Shown here in pieces: positions 36,887 to 45,306 of a stretch of 64,000 nucleotides of DNA. The translations under genes and the position numbers were made by a program. Position 1 is the first letter of the stretch. The number at the start of each line of letters is the position of its first letter. The DNA comes from Methylobacterium platani (lineage in GTDB: Bacteria > Pseudomonadota > Alphaproteobacteria > Rhizobiales > Beijerinckiaceae): positions 10,696 to 74,695 of the forward strand of contig NZ_LWHQ01000021.1 in the NCBI RefSeq assembly GCF_001653715.1, read 5' to 3'. Under the pieces are notes generated by a model. The model was given only the letters and a program-made list of their open reading frames with translations. It was not told the origin of the DNA and searched no databases.

Positions 36887-38293
36887 ATGACGGCGATGCC
36901 GGACGCAGCCCGCGACGAGGCGGTCCTCGCCGCCCTCGTGGCGGAACTCGGCGCGAGGACGGTCCTCTCCGGCCCCGATCTGCCGGCCCGCAACGCCTCC
37001 GACTGGAGCACGCTCGGCCCGCAGGCGCCGCTCGCGGTGGTCCGCCCGGCCACCACCGAGGCGGTCGCCGCCGCGATGCGGATCTGCGCCGCCCACGGCG
37101 TGCCGGTGGTGCCGCAGGGCGGCCTCACCGGCCTGTGCGGCGGCGCCCGGCCGGTGCCCGGCGCGGTCGCCCTGTCGCTGGAGCGGATGACCGGGATCGA
37201 GGCGATCGACCCGGCCTCCGCCACGATGACGGTCCGGGCCGGCACCCCGCTCCAGGTCGTGCAGGAGGCCGCCGACGCGGCCGGTTTCCTGGTGCCGCTC
37301 GATCTCGGGGCGCGGGGCTCCTGCGCCATCGGCGGCAACGCCTCGACCAATGCCGGCGGCAACCGGGTCATCCGCTACGGCATGACCCGCGACATGATCC
37401 TCGGCCTCGAGGTGGTGCTGCCCGACGGCGGCACGGTCACCGCCCTCAACACGATGATCAAGAACAACGCCGGCTACGACCTCAAGCACCTGTTCATCGG
37501 CTCGGAGGGCACGCTCGGCATCATCACCCGGCTGGTGCTGCGGCTGTTCCCGAAGCCCGCCTGCACGGTCGCGGCGCTCTGCGCCCTGCCGGACTACGCC
37601 TCGGTGGTCGGCCTCCTGGCGGCGGCCCGGGGCGGCCTCGGCCCGATGCTGTCGGCCTTCGAGGTGATGTGGCCGGATTACTGGGAGACGATCGGGGCGA
37701 TGCCGGGCGTGCGGGTGCCGCTGCCGCAGGGCCACGCCGCCTACTGCCTCGTGGAGGCGCAGGGCACCGACGAGGCCTACGACGCACCGCGCTTCCAGGC
37801 CTGGATCGAGCGGCAGGCCGAGGCGGGGCTCCTCGCCGACGCGGTCCTGTCCCGCTCGCTCGCCGACGTGAAGGCGTTCTGGGGCGTGCGCGACGCCTGC
37901 TCGGAATTCCCGCAGGTGCTCGGCCCCCACGAGCCCTTCGACATCGGCCTGCCGGTCGCGGCGATGGACGCCTACGTGCGGGCCTGCAAGGCCGCCCTGT
38001 CCGAGCGCCTGCCCGGCGCCTTCGCGCTGTTCTACGGCCATATCGGAGACGGCAACCTGCACATCGTGGCCGGGTTGAGGGGCGCCGACCCGCAGCCGAA
38101 GGACGCGATCCAGGAGGTGGTCTACGGCCTGGTGCGGGAGTTCGGCGGTACGGTCTCGGCCGAGCACGGCATCGGCCTGACCAAGAAGCCGTGGCTCGGC
38201 CATGTCCGCTCGGAGGCCGAGATCGCCCTGATGCGGCGCCTCAAGGCGGCGATCGACCCGGACGGCGTGCTCAATCCCGGCAAGGTCGTGTAG
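36887..38293 (+). CDS. FAD-linked 2-hydroxyacid dehydrogenase/oxidase (GlcD/D-LDH type)
   Basis: The 468-residue flavoprotein belongs to the VAO group. The FAD-binding domain shows PQGGLTGLCGGARP and LGARGSCAIGGNASTNAGGN. The C-terminal domain carries the substrate-binding His in HIGDGNLHIV and EHGIGLTKKPWL. Members oxidise glycolate, D-lactate or D-2-hydroxyglutarate and pass electrons to quinone or cytochrome. GGAGGAG at 36874-36880 marks the start at 36887. Within the GntR cluster it probably handles the product of the lyase upstream. Confidence 0.9.
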   Translation: MTAMPDAARDEAVLAALVAELGARTVLSGPDLPARNASDWSTLGPQAPLAVVRPATTEAVAAAMRICAAHGVPVVPQGGLTGLCGGARPVPGAVALSLERMTGIEAIDPASATMTVRAGTPLQVVQEAADAAGFLVPLDLGARGSCAIGGNASTNAGGNRVIRYGMTRDMILGLEVVLPDGGTVTALNTMIKNNAGYDLKHLFIGSEGTLGIITRLVLRLFPKPACTVAALCALPDYASVVGLLAAARGGLGPMLSAFEVMWPDYWETIGAMPGVRVPLPQGHAAYCLVEAQGTDEAYDAPRFQAWIERQAEAGLLADAVLSRSLADVKAFWGVRDACSEFPQVLGPHEPFDIGLPVAAMDAYVRACKAALSERLPGAFALFYGHIGDGNLHIVAGLRGADPQPKDAIQEVVYGLVREFGGTVSAEHGIGLTKKPWLGHVRSEAEIALMRRLKAAIDPDGVLNPGKVV

Positions 38294-38394
38294 GAACGCT
38301 GCGTCGGCCCGGACGGGTCTGCGCCGCGGGCGCCGGACCCCTGTGCGGCGACCCGTCGATCGCGACGGCGCGATGGTAGGTGCGGAGAAACCCC

Positions 38395-39270
38395 GTGATC
38401 GTCTGCTTCGGCTCCCTCAACGCCGACCTCATCTTCCGCCTGCCCGAGATCCCGCGCTCGGGCCAGACCCTGCTGGCCGACGACCTCGCCGTCCAGGCCG
38501 GCGGCAAGGGGGCGAACCAGGCCGTGGCGGCGGCCCGGGACGGGGCCGCCGTCGCGATGGTCGGCGCGGTCGGCGGCGATGCCCTCGCCGAGGTGGCGCT
38601 CGCCGGCCTGCGCGAGGCCGGCGCCGATCTCGGCCGGGTCTCGACGGTCGCGGCCCCGACGGGCTGCGCCTCGATCTGGATCGATGCCGAGGGCCGCAAC
38701 CGCATCGTGGTCGCCGCCGGGGCCAACGGCCGGGCCCGGGCCGATCAGGTCGACGACGGGTTCCTGTCCCGGGCGAGCTCGCTGCTCCTGCAGATGGAGG
38801 TCGACCCCGCCGAGACCGCCGCCCTGCTGCGGCGGGCCCGGGCGCTCGGCGTGCGGCCGATCCTCAACCTCGCCCCCGCCCTGCCGGTCGATCCCGGGAT
38901 ATTGCGGCTCGCCGGCCTCCTCGTCGTCAACGAGGACGAGGCCGAGGCGACCGCCGCCCGCCTCGGCTGCGCCCCGCAGGCCGCCTCCCTGCACGCGGCC
39001 CTCGGCATCGACGTGGTGCGCACCCTCGGCGAGGCGGGCTCGGAGGCCGCGGCCGCGGGCGGGTCCTGGCACGTCCCGGCCCGGGCGATCACGCCCGTCG
39101 ACACCACGGCGGCCGGGGATTGCTTCGTCGGGGTCCTGGCGGCCTCCCTCGACCGCGGCGCGCCCTTGCGGGCGGCGATGGAGCGGGCGAGCGTCGCGGC
39201 CGCCCTCGCCTGCGGCAGGCCGGGCAGCCAGGCGAGCCTGCCCTGGGCCGCCGAGACCGACCGGGCCTGA
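38395..39270 (+). CDS. rbsK: Ribokinase / PfkB-family sugar kinase
   Basis: The 291-residue kinase shows the PfkB signatures. GGKGANQAVAAARDG sits near the N-terminus. The C-terminal DTTAAGDCFVGVLAA carries the catalytic Asp and anion-hole Gly/Ala. It phosphorylates ribose or a related sugar or sugar acid in the cytoplasm. I chose the GTG at 38395 because GGAG lies 7 bases before it; another GTG at 38380 is possible. It ends directly against the convergent panE gene. Confidence 0.85.
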   Translation: MIVCFGSLNADLIFRLPEIPRSGQTLLADDLAVQAGGKGANQAVAAARDGAAVAMVGAVGGDALAEVALAGLREAGADLGRVSTVAAPTGCASIWIDAEGRNRIVVAAGANGRARADQVDDGFLSRASSLLLQMEVDPAETAALLRRARALGVRPILNLAPALPVDPGILRLAGLLVVNEDEAEATAARLGCAPQAASLHAALGIDVVRTLGEAGSEAAAAGGSWHVPARAITPVDTTAAGDCFVGVLAASLDRGAPLRAAMERASVAAALACGRPGSQASLPWAAETDRA

Positions 39271-40239
39271 TCAGGCCGGGCAGGCCCGGGGATCGGCCCT
39301 GACCGGGAAGGCGGCCTCGCGCGCCTTGACGAGGGCGACCACGGTGTCGTTGACCGGGGTCGGGACGCCGCAGCGGCGGCCCAGGCGCGGGATCGCGCCG
39401 TTGATCGCCTCGATCTCGCCCGGGCGTCCGGCCCGGTGGTCGAGGAGCATCGAGGGCCGCGCCCCGGGGATCTTGCCGCCGAGGCGGCGGATGTGCTCGA
39501 TCGGATCGCCGACATCGAGGCGCACGCCCATCGCGGCCGCCACCGCGACCGCCTCCTCGGCGCAAGCCCGCGCCACCCGCCAGGCCTCCGGATCGGCCAT
39601 CACCTCGCCGATGGTGAGGCCCGTGAGGGTCGTGGTGCCGGAGAACGTGACGTTCATGATCAGCTTCTCCCACACCATCCGGCCGATGTCGGTGAAGAGG
39701 CTGACCGTGAACCCGGACGATTCCCAGACCGCCGCGGAGGCCTCCAGCGCCGCCCGGGGCAGACCCGCGAAGGCGCCGAAGCGGATCATCTCGAGGCCGT
39801 TGTGGTGGGCGTGGCCCGGCCCGCGCATCGAGGCGCCGAAGCCGCCGACCACGCCGACGGCGATCCGGTCGGGATCGATCGCCTCCGCGGCGATCTCGGG
39901 CGAGCCGAGCCCGTTCTGGATCGTCTGGACCACGGTACCGGGGCCGATCAGCGGCCCGCAGCTGCGGGCGGCGGCCGCGACGTCGAAGGCCTTGGTGGCG
40001 ACGATGACGAGGTCGCACGGGCCGATACCCTCGGTCGTCGTCCCGGCGCTCGCGAGCCGCACGGTCCGGTCGCCGCTCGCGCCCTCGACCCGCAGGCCCC
40101 GCTCGCGCATCGCCGCCGCATGGTCGGCCCAGAGCGTGACGGCGTGGACCGCGTGCCCCGCCGACGCCATCAGCGCCGCGTAGACCGACCCCATCGCCCC
40201 GCATCCGACGATCGCGACCTTGGCCACCCTGACCGTCAT
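39271..40239 (-). CDS. Ketopantoate reductase family (2-dehydropantoate 2-reductase)
   Basis: The 322-residue NADPH enzyme starts VAKVAIVGCGAMGSVYAAL, the Rossmann GxGxxG. The catalytic Lys region is MVWEKLIMNVTFSGTTTL, and ALLDHRAG-like substrate contacts lie in PSMLLDHRAGRPGEIE. PanE makes pantoate for coenzyme A, but the family also serves in catabolic routes. Its position tail to tail with the kinase of the GntR cluster, with no gap at the stops, does not settle which role applies. Confidence 0.85.
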   Translation of the reverse strand: MTVRVAKVAIVGCGAMGSVYAALMASAGHAVHAVTLWADHAAAMRERGLRVEGASGDRTVRLASAGTTTEGIGPCDLVIVATKAFDVAAAARSCGPLIGPGTVVQTIQNGLGSPEIAAEAIDPDRIAVGVVGGFGASMRGPGHAHHNGLEMIRFGAFAGLPRAALEASAAVWESSGFTVSLFTDIGRMVWEKLIMNVTFSGTTTLTGLTIGEVMADPEAWRVARACAEEAVAVAAAMGVRLDVGDPIEHIRRLGGKIPGARPSMLLDHRAGRPGEIEAINGAIPRLGRRCGVPTPVNDTVVALVKAREAAFPVRADPRACPA

Positions 40240-40316
40240 GTCGATCCCTCCCCGGGAGGGCGTCGCCGGCGGTCGCGCCCGACGCGCGCCGGGCCGGCGC
40301 GCCCGCCTCGTTGGCC

Positions 40317-40393
40317 TGGCGACCCCGGTAGGGCTCGAACCTACGACCTGCCGCTTAGAAGGCGGCTGCTCTATCCAGCTGAGCTACGGGGCC
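40317..40393 (-). tRNA. tRNA-Arg (anticodon UCU)
   Basis: On the minus strand the sequence folds as a complete cloverleaf of 77 bases with encoded CCA. The acceptor stem GGCCCCG pairs with CGGGGTC (one G-T pair). The D arm is GCTC...GAGC, the anticodon stem GCCGC/GCGGC encloses loop CTTCTAA, and the T arm is GTAGG-TTCGAGC-CCTAC. The anticodon TCT reads AGA arginine codons. Its 5' end faces an integrase gene, 218 bases away. Confidence 0.97.
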
Positions 40394-40611
40394 TGACCGA
40401 TTTCCGTCGTATCAGCCCGCCCGCCGCCCGTCCACAAGAACCTCACCTGAAAGGCGTTTCCCTCCTGCGAAGGCCCGTTTCCGGCCCCTTCCGAGGGACG
40501 CGAGGGCGAACCTGGCCGGGCCTCCGCAATCGCTGCGGGGGACGGGTAGCGAGACGCCGGTTTGCTACGGGTTTGCTACGCGCTAGAGCTTCCGTCCCAG
40601 CGGAGCACGAC

Positions 40612-42189
40612 ATGCCAAGGAAAGCCGAGACCCTCACCGCCAAGGGCATCGAGAGCCTGATCCGGGAGGCGCGCGAGACTGGCGCCGCGCCCCGGGACGT
40701 CGCCGACGGGGGATGCCCGGGGCTGACGCTGCGCCTGACGCCGACGGCGGCGGTTTGGTCGATCCGGTTCCGGCACGCCGACAAGCCGCTGCGCGTGCGC
40801 CTGGGCGACGCCCGGGAATGGACCCTGGCGCAGGCTCGCTCGGTCGCCGGGGCCGTCCGGGACCATGTCGAGGCCGGACAAGGCGTCCCGGCGGAAGAGT
40901 GGATCACGCTCAAGCGCGCCGCCCTCGCGTCGAAGGGCGAGGTCGAGGTCCCGACCTTCATGCCGCGCGACAAGGGCCCGGCGACGTGGACGTTCGGCGA
41001 GGCGCGGCAGGCCTGGGGCGCCTGGATGCGGCGCGAGGTCGAGGCGGGGCTCCTCCGGGACGCGACGGTTCGGAACTACCTGGGGGTGATGGGCGGGCCG
41101 GCCATGCGGACGCTCGACGCCGGCATCGTCTCGCGCATCACCGCGGCGGACGTCGCGGCCGTCGTCGAGACGCTGGTCGAGCAAGGCAAGCGGTCGACCG
41201 CCCGGGACGTCGTCCGCGTCTCGAAGCGGTTCTGGCCGTGGATGGGCGACGCCGGCCGGAAACACCTAGCCGGCGCCGACCCGAACGCCATGGCGGGGCT
41301 GCGGGCGCCGAAGTCCGGAAGCAAGCCGAAGCGGCGGTACCCGCGCCTGCCCGCCGTCGCCTACATGCTGGCCGTCGCCCAGCACGGCGTCCTCTCGACG
41401 TCCGTCGGCGGCGCCATCGAGCTCCTCATCTATACCGCGCAGAGGCGCTTAAGCGTCGTCAAGGCCAGAGTCGACGAATTCGAGCCCTGGGCCGAGCGTG
41501 AGGGCTGGGGCATCTGGTGGCAGGGCCACCGGAAAATCGGCCAGGGCGCGCCGACGGAGGACGACCCGCGCCACGGGTCCCATGCCCTGCCACTCCCGCC
41601 GCACGTCTGGCGGAGGATCGACACGTACCTCGCGTTCTCGCGCCGGGAGGCGGATGAGCGGGGCGTGGCGCGGTCGGAATGGATGTACCCGGCAGCGAGA
41701 CCGCGGCGGCTCGGCGACCCGGTCACCCACCTGTCGCCGCATACCCTGACGCACGCCGTCGCCGCGATGCCGGGCATCGAGGCCTCGCCCCACGACGTCC
41801 GGAGGGCCTTCGCGACCGTGTGCCAGCGCGATCTCGGCGTGGCGACGCCCGTCGTCGGCATGGTCCTCGACCACGCGAACTCGGACTTGCTGGAAGTGTC
41901 CGACGGGAACGCGATGACGCGCCGCTACACGCTCGACCAGATGCTCGCCCTGAAGGCGCCGGCCCTGGAGGCGTGGCAGAAAGCGGTGTGGGCCGAGCGG
42001 CTCAAGGTCGAGCTCCCGGACAGCATCACGCTGAAGGAGCAGATCGTGGCCGAGAACCTTCGCCAGCGCGGCGTCACCGACCTGGAGGCGGAAGGTGAGC
42101 GCCGTCGGAAGGCGGCGGCCAAGGCGTACGCCGAGGGGCGCACGTGGCGCCAGCGACGTCGGCCAGCCGGGGCGACGAACCCCGCCTGA
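40612..42189 (+). CDS. Phage-type tyrosine integrase
   Basis: Site-specific recombinase of 525 residues that would insert and excise the island. The N-terminal arm-binding part includes the DUF4102-like GGCPGLTLRLTPTAAVWSIR. The catalytic residues are visible: Arg278/279 in YTAQRRLSVV, His394 and Arg397 in PHDVRRAF, His421 in LDHANS, and the nucleophile Tyr439 in MTRRYTLDQ. The C-terminus is a charged helix. Two copies of GGTTTGCTAC lie just upstream (about 40558-40580). It reads away from tRNA-Arg. Confidence 0.9.
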   Translation: MPRKAETLTAKGIESLIREARETGAAPRDVADGGCPGLTLRLTPTAAVWSIRFRHADKPLRVRLGDAREWTLAQARSVAGAVRDHVEAGQGVPAEEWITLKRAALASKGEVEVPTFMPRDKGPATWTFGEARQAWGAWMRREVEAGLLRDATVRNYLGVMGGPAMRTLDAGIVSRITAADVAAVVETLVEQGKRSTARDVVRVSKRFWPWMGDAGRKHLAGADPNAMAGLRAPKSGSKPKRRYPRLPAVAYMLAVAQHGVLSTSVGGAIELLIYTAQRRLSVVKARVDEFEPWAEREGWGIWWQGHRKIGQGAPTEDDPRHGSHALPLPPHVWRRIDTYLAFSRREADERGVARSEWMYPAARPRRLGDPVTHLSPHTLTHAVAAMPGIEASPHDVRRAFATVCQRDLGVATPVVGMVLDHANSDLLEVSDGNAMTRRYTLDQMLALKAPALEAWQKAVWAERLKVELPDSITLKEQIVAENLRQRGVTDLEAEGERRRKAAAKAYAEGRTWRQRRRPAGATNPA

Positions 42190-42201
42190 GTCCGCCGGTC
42201 C

Positions 42202-43050
42202 CTAGACGAGCTCGGCCACGGTGACGCGCCGGCGCGGCCGGGCGGCCCATTCGGCCAGGACCGCCCGGAGCTCGTCTGTGACAACGACCGTCGAGCTTGC
42301 CGCGTACCAGCCCCGCATCGAGACCTCGACGCGGGCGCCGGCCCGCTCGGCGAGGCGCCGTGCGGTCGAACGCGAGCAACCGACCGCATGGGCGATGTCG
42401 AAGAGCTCGATGCACCGTCCGGCCTCGGGCAGACGCGCCTCGTCGATGGGCTCTGGCGGAAGCTGCGCGACGAAGGTGTTGACGGCCTGCGCGAGCCGGG
42501 CGGCCCTGGCCCGCTTCAGGCGCTCTTCGAACCGCGCGGCCCGGGCGCGGCTGTCGCCCTCGCGGCGCATCTCGGCAAGCTTCTCCGACCAGCGCCACTC
42601 TTCCAGCGCCTGCGCGACCGCGTGCTTGATCAGCTTCCCGTGCAGTTCGGCGACGGCGGGGCCGACGAGAAGCGCCCGGGCCGACCAGGCCGAACCGTCA
42701 CCGGCATCAGCGACGTAGGCCCGCAGGGGCACGCCCGCATCCATCTGCGGGGCGACTTCCCGGGCGACGCCCCGGGGCAGGTGCCCGAGGCGGATGTCGT
42801 TCCGCCACCAGACCTCGACGGCCCGCGGGTCGTACTCGTTGTCGGGCGCCCGGACGAGGACGAGGCGGTCCCCGGCACGGGGGCGGACCGGCTCGCCGTC
42901 CAGGCCGGTCTGGTCGTAGTCGTAGTATTGCAAGCCGGCGATCTCCGTGCCGGCCCAGGGCTCGCCGGCCCGGATGCGGGGGGCCTCGACGGCGGCGTCG
43001 ACGTCCTCCAGGCGGACGACCGCCGGGGGCTCGAAGGGGGAATCGGTCAT
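42202..43050 (-). CDS. HIRAN-domain protein with C-terminal helix-turn-helix
   Basis: The 282-residue protein has two parts. Residues about 38-115 form a HIRAN domain (IAGLQYYDYDQTG, VLVRAPDNEYDPRAVEV, RLGHLPRGVA), a fold that in eukaryotic HLTF binds 3' DNA ends. A charged coiled coil follows (residues 140-185). Then comes a helix-turn-helix (IELFDIAHAVGCSRSTARRLAERAG) and a wing-like tail. It is the most downstream gene of the leftward operon opposite the integrase. I suggest a DNA-end or fork-sensing regulator of the element; this combination is not one I know. Confidence 0.75.
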   Translation of the reverse strand: MTDSPFEPPAVVRLEDVDAAVEAPRIRAGEPWAGTEIAGLQYYDYDQTGLDGEPVRPRAGDRLVLVRAPDNEYDPRAVEVWWRNDIRLGHLPRGVAREVAPQMDAGVPLRAYVADAGDGSAWSARALLVGPAVAELHGKLIKHAVAQALEEWRWSEKLAEMRREGDSRARAARFEERLKRARAARLAQAVNTFVAQLPPEPIDEARLPEAGRCIELFDIAHAVGCSRSTARRLAERAGARVEVSMRGWYAASSTVVVTDELRAVLAEWAARPRRRVTVAELV

Positions 43051-43053
43051 TGC

Positions 43054-43425
43054 CTACTCCTCAAGCGAGCGCAGGATGCGGGCTGCGTGGCTACGAGCCT
43101 GCAGCCGGACGCAGGACAGAACCGTGGGGGGCGGCGTGCCTTTCCCCGCGAGCCAGCGGCGAATTTGACGGTGATCCACGCCGATCTCGACGCCGATTTT
43201 GCCGATCCATAGTTCTCCGTATTGAGCGCGTGCGATGCGGGCGACGACATCAATGTCGCGCTCGTCGAGGCGGGGGCCGCCGTTCGCGCCAATGGCGTGG
43301 CGGGCTGCGCCTGCCGCGTCGGCAGCGACCTTCTCGGCAATGGCATCCTCCAAATCGAGTTGGCCCGGGAGCCGCTCGGTGTTCGAGGGCGCCCGGTTGG
43401 CGAGGCGAGCGAGGACGTCAGCCAC
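43054..43425 (-). CDS. Small HTH protein of the leftward phage operon
   Basis: The 123-residue protein starts at GTG after GAGAGG. The segment LWIGKIGVEIGVDHRQIRRWLAGKG, about residues 70-95, reads as a helix-turn-helix, while the N-terminal half is helical and acidic. It ends 3 bases before the HIRAN gene and overlaps the next upstream gene by 8 bases. A phage regulator or replication accessory role is plausible, without a family match. Confidence 0.65.
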   Translation of the reverse strand: MADVLARLANRAPSNTERLPGQLDLEDAIAEKVAADAAGAARHAIGANGGPRLDERDIDVVARIARAQYGELWIGKIGVEIGVDHRQIRRWLAGKGTPPPTVLSCVRLQARSHAARILRSLEE

Positions 43426-43600
43426 GGCGAGCCTCTCGCGGTGACAGCTCGGGCAGCGGACGTTCGTGCGCCCAGGCGTCGAGCCAATGCCACCTCTCCT
43501 GGGCGGCCTCGGCGCCGTGCGAATCGACGATCTGCGCGACCAAAGCCGGCGACGGCGACGCGTGGATGGCAGCGTCGATGCTGTAGACGCCGTCGCTCAC
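43418..43600 (-). CDS. Small phage-operon protein
   Basis: The 60-residue protein begins MSDGVYSIDAAIHASPSPAL and includes SHGAEAAQERWHWLDAWAHE. GGAGG six bases before the GTG at 43600 supports the start. The start overlaps the stop of the upstream gene (GTGA) and the stop overlaps the next gene by 8 bases, the compact packing of phage operons. Function unknown. Confidence 0.6.
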   Translation of the reverse strand: MSDGVYSIDAAIHASPSPALVAQIVDSHGAEAAQERWHWLDAWAHERPLPELSPREARRG

Positions 43601-43884
43601 AGAAGCCTCCCCTGCGACTGTCGGGGATCGGCTGACGGCATGCGGCGGGGCGGCCGCGGCGGGAGCTTCGGCGCCGCCGCCAGGACGGTGCGAACCTGCG
43701 CGACGGGGCGCGCGTCGACGGGCGCGGCCGGGGGCACCTCGGGCGGAAGGGGTTCGACCGGGGCGCGGGGAGCAGAGCGGTTGAAGGACGGGGACTGCGC
43801 CAGGCGCTCGTCGGCGATGAGATGCCTGAGGAAATCGGGCAGGTCCCGGATGTCCGGGTCGTCGAGGAAGGGGTTACGCGACAC
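43597..43884 (-). CDS. Small Pro-rich phage-operon protein
   Basis: The likely GTG start at 43884 gives a protein of 95 residues opening MSRNPFLDDPDIRDLPDFL. That acidic helical head precedes a Pro/Ala-rich C-terminal half. I chose this start because it overlaps the upstream gene stop by 11 bases and GGAG precedes it; the longer frame to 44049 is low-complexity. It is packed between two overlapping genes. No function assigned. Confidence 0.5.
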   Translation of the reverse strand: MSRNPFLDDPDIRDLPDFLRHLIADERLAQSPSFNRSAPRAPVEPLPPEVPPAAPVDARPVAQVRTVLAAAPKLPPRPPRRMPSADPRQSQGRLL

Positions 43885-44104
43885 GGCCCGCGCCCTCCAC
43901 GGGGACGATGGCCTGCTCAAGCCCGAGGCCGGCGAGGAGCCGCGCGCCCGGGGGGCGCCGCGTGGCGCGCACGTCAATGAGGTATGCCGGGCTGACGCCC
44001 AGCGAACGGGCGGCCGCGCTGGCCGAACCGGCGGCCTCCACGCGGGCACGCAGGAGGTCGAGGACCTCGTCGCGCGTTAATCTGGGTCCCATCGAAGTTA
44101 TCAT
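43874..44104 (-). CDS. Small HTH regulator, first gene of the leftward operon
   Basis: The 76-residue protein contains VEAAGSASAAARSLGVSPAYLIDVRATRR, a small phage-type helix-turn-helix (about 24-50). It is the gene nearest the divergent control region holding the palindrome at 44197-44219. It is therefore the prime candidate for a Cro/CI-like switch protein. Start is uncertain between ATGs at 44104 and 44092. Confidence 0.65.
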   Translation of the reverse strand: MITSMGPRLTRDEVLDLLRARVEAAGSASAAARSLGVSPAYLIDVRATRRPPGARLLAGLGLEQAIVPVEGAGRVA

Positions 44105-44196
44105 TCCCTCAGTAGAAAGCCGCAGCTCGCCCTATTGCGACCCGCGTTGCCAACGATGGTAAGCACCACGACGATTCGCGCAAGAGCCGCTTGGTT

Positions 44197-44219
44197 AAAT
44201 TGAACACCGTTCAATTTAT
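44197..44219. promoter_or_regulatory. Operator-like palindrome in the divergent control region
   Basis: TAAATTGAAC-ACC-GTTCAATTTA has perfect 10-bp arms and a 3-base spacer. It lies in the 236-base gap between the leftward HTH operon and the rightward operon. Its AT-richness stands out from the flanks, and a repressor dimer site is likely. GAAGGAGG at about 44226-44232 lies just to its right. Confidence 0.7.
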
Positions 44220-44340
44220 GTCATCGAAGGAGGCTCCGATCCATCGACTTTCAAAGCATTTTGGAGCTCGACAACATCTTGCGAATCCTGTCTTCGGGGG
44301 GCACTTTACCCTCGTTGCCAACCCGTGAAAGACCGCTGCC

Positions 44341-45306
44341 GTGCTCTCCCTCGCTCTCCTCATCCTCACTGCCGCCGGGGTCGTCCTCCCGATCCTGGCG
44401 GCCGCCGTCGCCGCGTCCCGGGGCGCCTCGGAGCCGGCCGTTCCGGTCCCCACGCCCCTCGGGGCGGCCATCCCCCTCTCGGCGCTCGGCCTCACGTGGC
44501 GCCGCCTTCGTGACGTGCGCACCGGCCGAGGCCCGCGCGTCCTCTGGCTCGGTGAGGGAGACTCGACGCGGTATTCCCGTGCCTTCCGGCTGGCGAAGGC
44601 GCCGCTCTACGATGCGGGCTATTCCTGGGGGACGGTCGAGCGGAGCGGGGGCGCGGTCCAGCCCGTGTGCTGGGAAGACCCGGCGCAGGGCGACGCGGTA
44701 GCGGTCGACGCCATCGCCGCGGCCGAGGCCTCCCTCGCCGAGGACGACCGCCGGCTCGCCCTGGAGGAACAGCGCCGCAGGCAGGCTGAGGCCCTCGACG
44801 CGGAGCTCAACGGGGACGCGAGGAGGGGCGACCTGGAGGCCCTGCGCCAGTCGCTCAGGCTGAAAGCGTGGGCGTGGTCCAAGCGCAAGCGCGAGGTCGC
44901 CGAGGCGCTGCTGCGCGAGCCCGACGGCGCCAACGGGGCGCCTAAGGCCGCGACGGCCAAGCTCGCCCGGGACCTCGTCGCCGAGGTCGAGGCCGCCATC
45001 GAGGCAGTGCGGGTGCGCGTCGCCAAGGACCCGGCCCGGGACTGGCTCGCCCGGGCCGAAGACCCCGACGTCCGTATGGCCGTGCACTACGCGGTGAAGT
45101 TGCTGACCGACATGGACCGGGACATGGCCAGCCTCGACAACGGCGTGGGCTGGGGCCGCAGCCACACGCACGCCGGGCACGTCCTGGCCTCGCTGCCCGA
45201 GCTCAGCGTCATCGAGGCGACGAACGCACTGGCCGCCGTCTGGCGCCACCGGAAGCAACTCAGGCCGGAAGTCCGGGCGCGGGTGTTCGGGTCGGAGCAG
45301 GCGTGA
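44341..45306 (+). CDS. Membrane-anchored coiled-coil protein of the phage region
   Basis: The 321-residue protein starts at a GTG with a membrane helix (SLALLILTAAGVVLPILAAAVAAS). A segment around 75-110 carries GPRVLWLGEGDSTRYSRAF and is followed by a long charged coiled coil (EQRRRQAEALDAELNG...). The C-terminal half is helical and contains HAGHVLASLPELSVIEATNA. It is the first gene of the rightward operon, and the Dam-type methylase starts inside its stop. Function unknown. Confidence 0.6.
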   Translation: MLSLALLILTAAGVVLPILAAAVAASRGASEPAVPVPTPLGAAIPLSALGLTWRRLRDVRTGRGPRVLWLGEGDSTRYSRAFRLAKAPLYDAGYSWGTVERSGGAVQPVCWEDPAQGDAVAVDAIAAAEASLAEDDRRLALEEQRRRQAEALDAELNGDARRGDLEALRQSLRLKAWAWSKRKREVAEALLREPDGANGAPKAATAKLARDLVAEVEAAIEAVRVRVAKDPARDWLARAEDPDVRMAVHYAVKLLTDMDRDMASLDNGVGWGRSHTHAGHVLASLPELSVIEATNALAAVWRHRKQLRPEVRARVFGSEQA

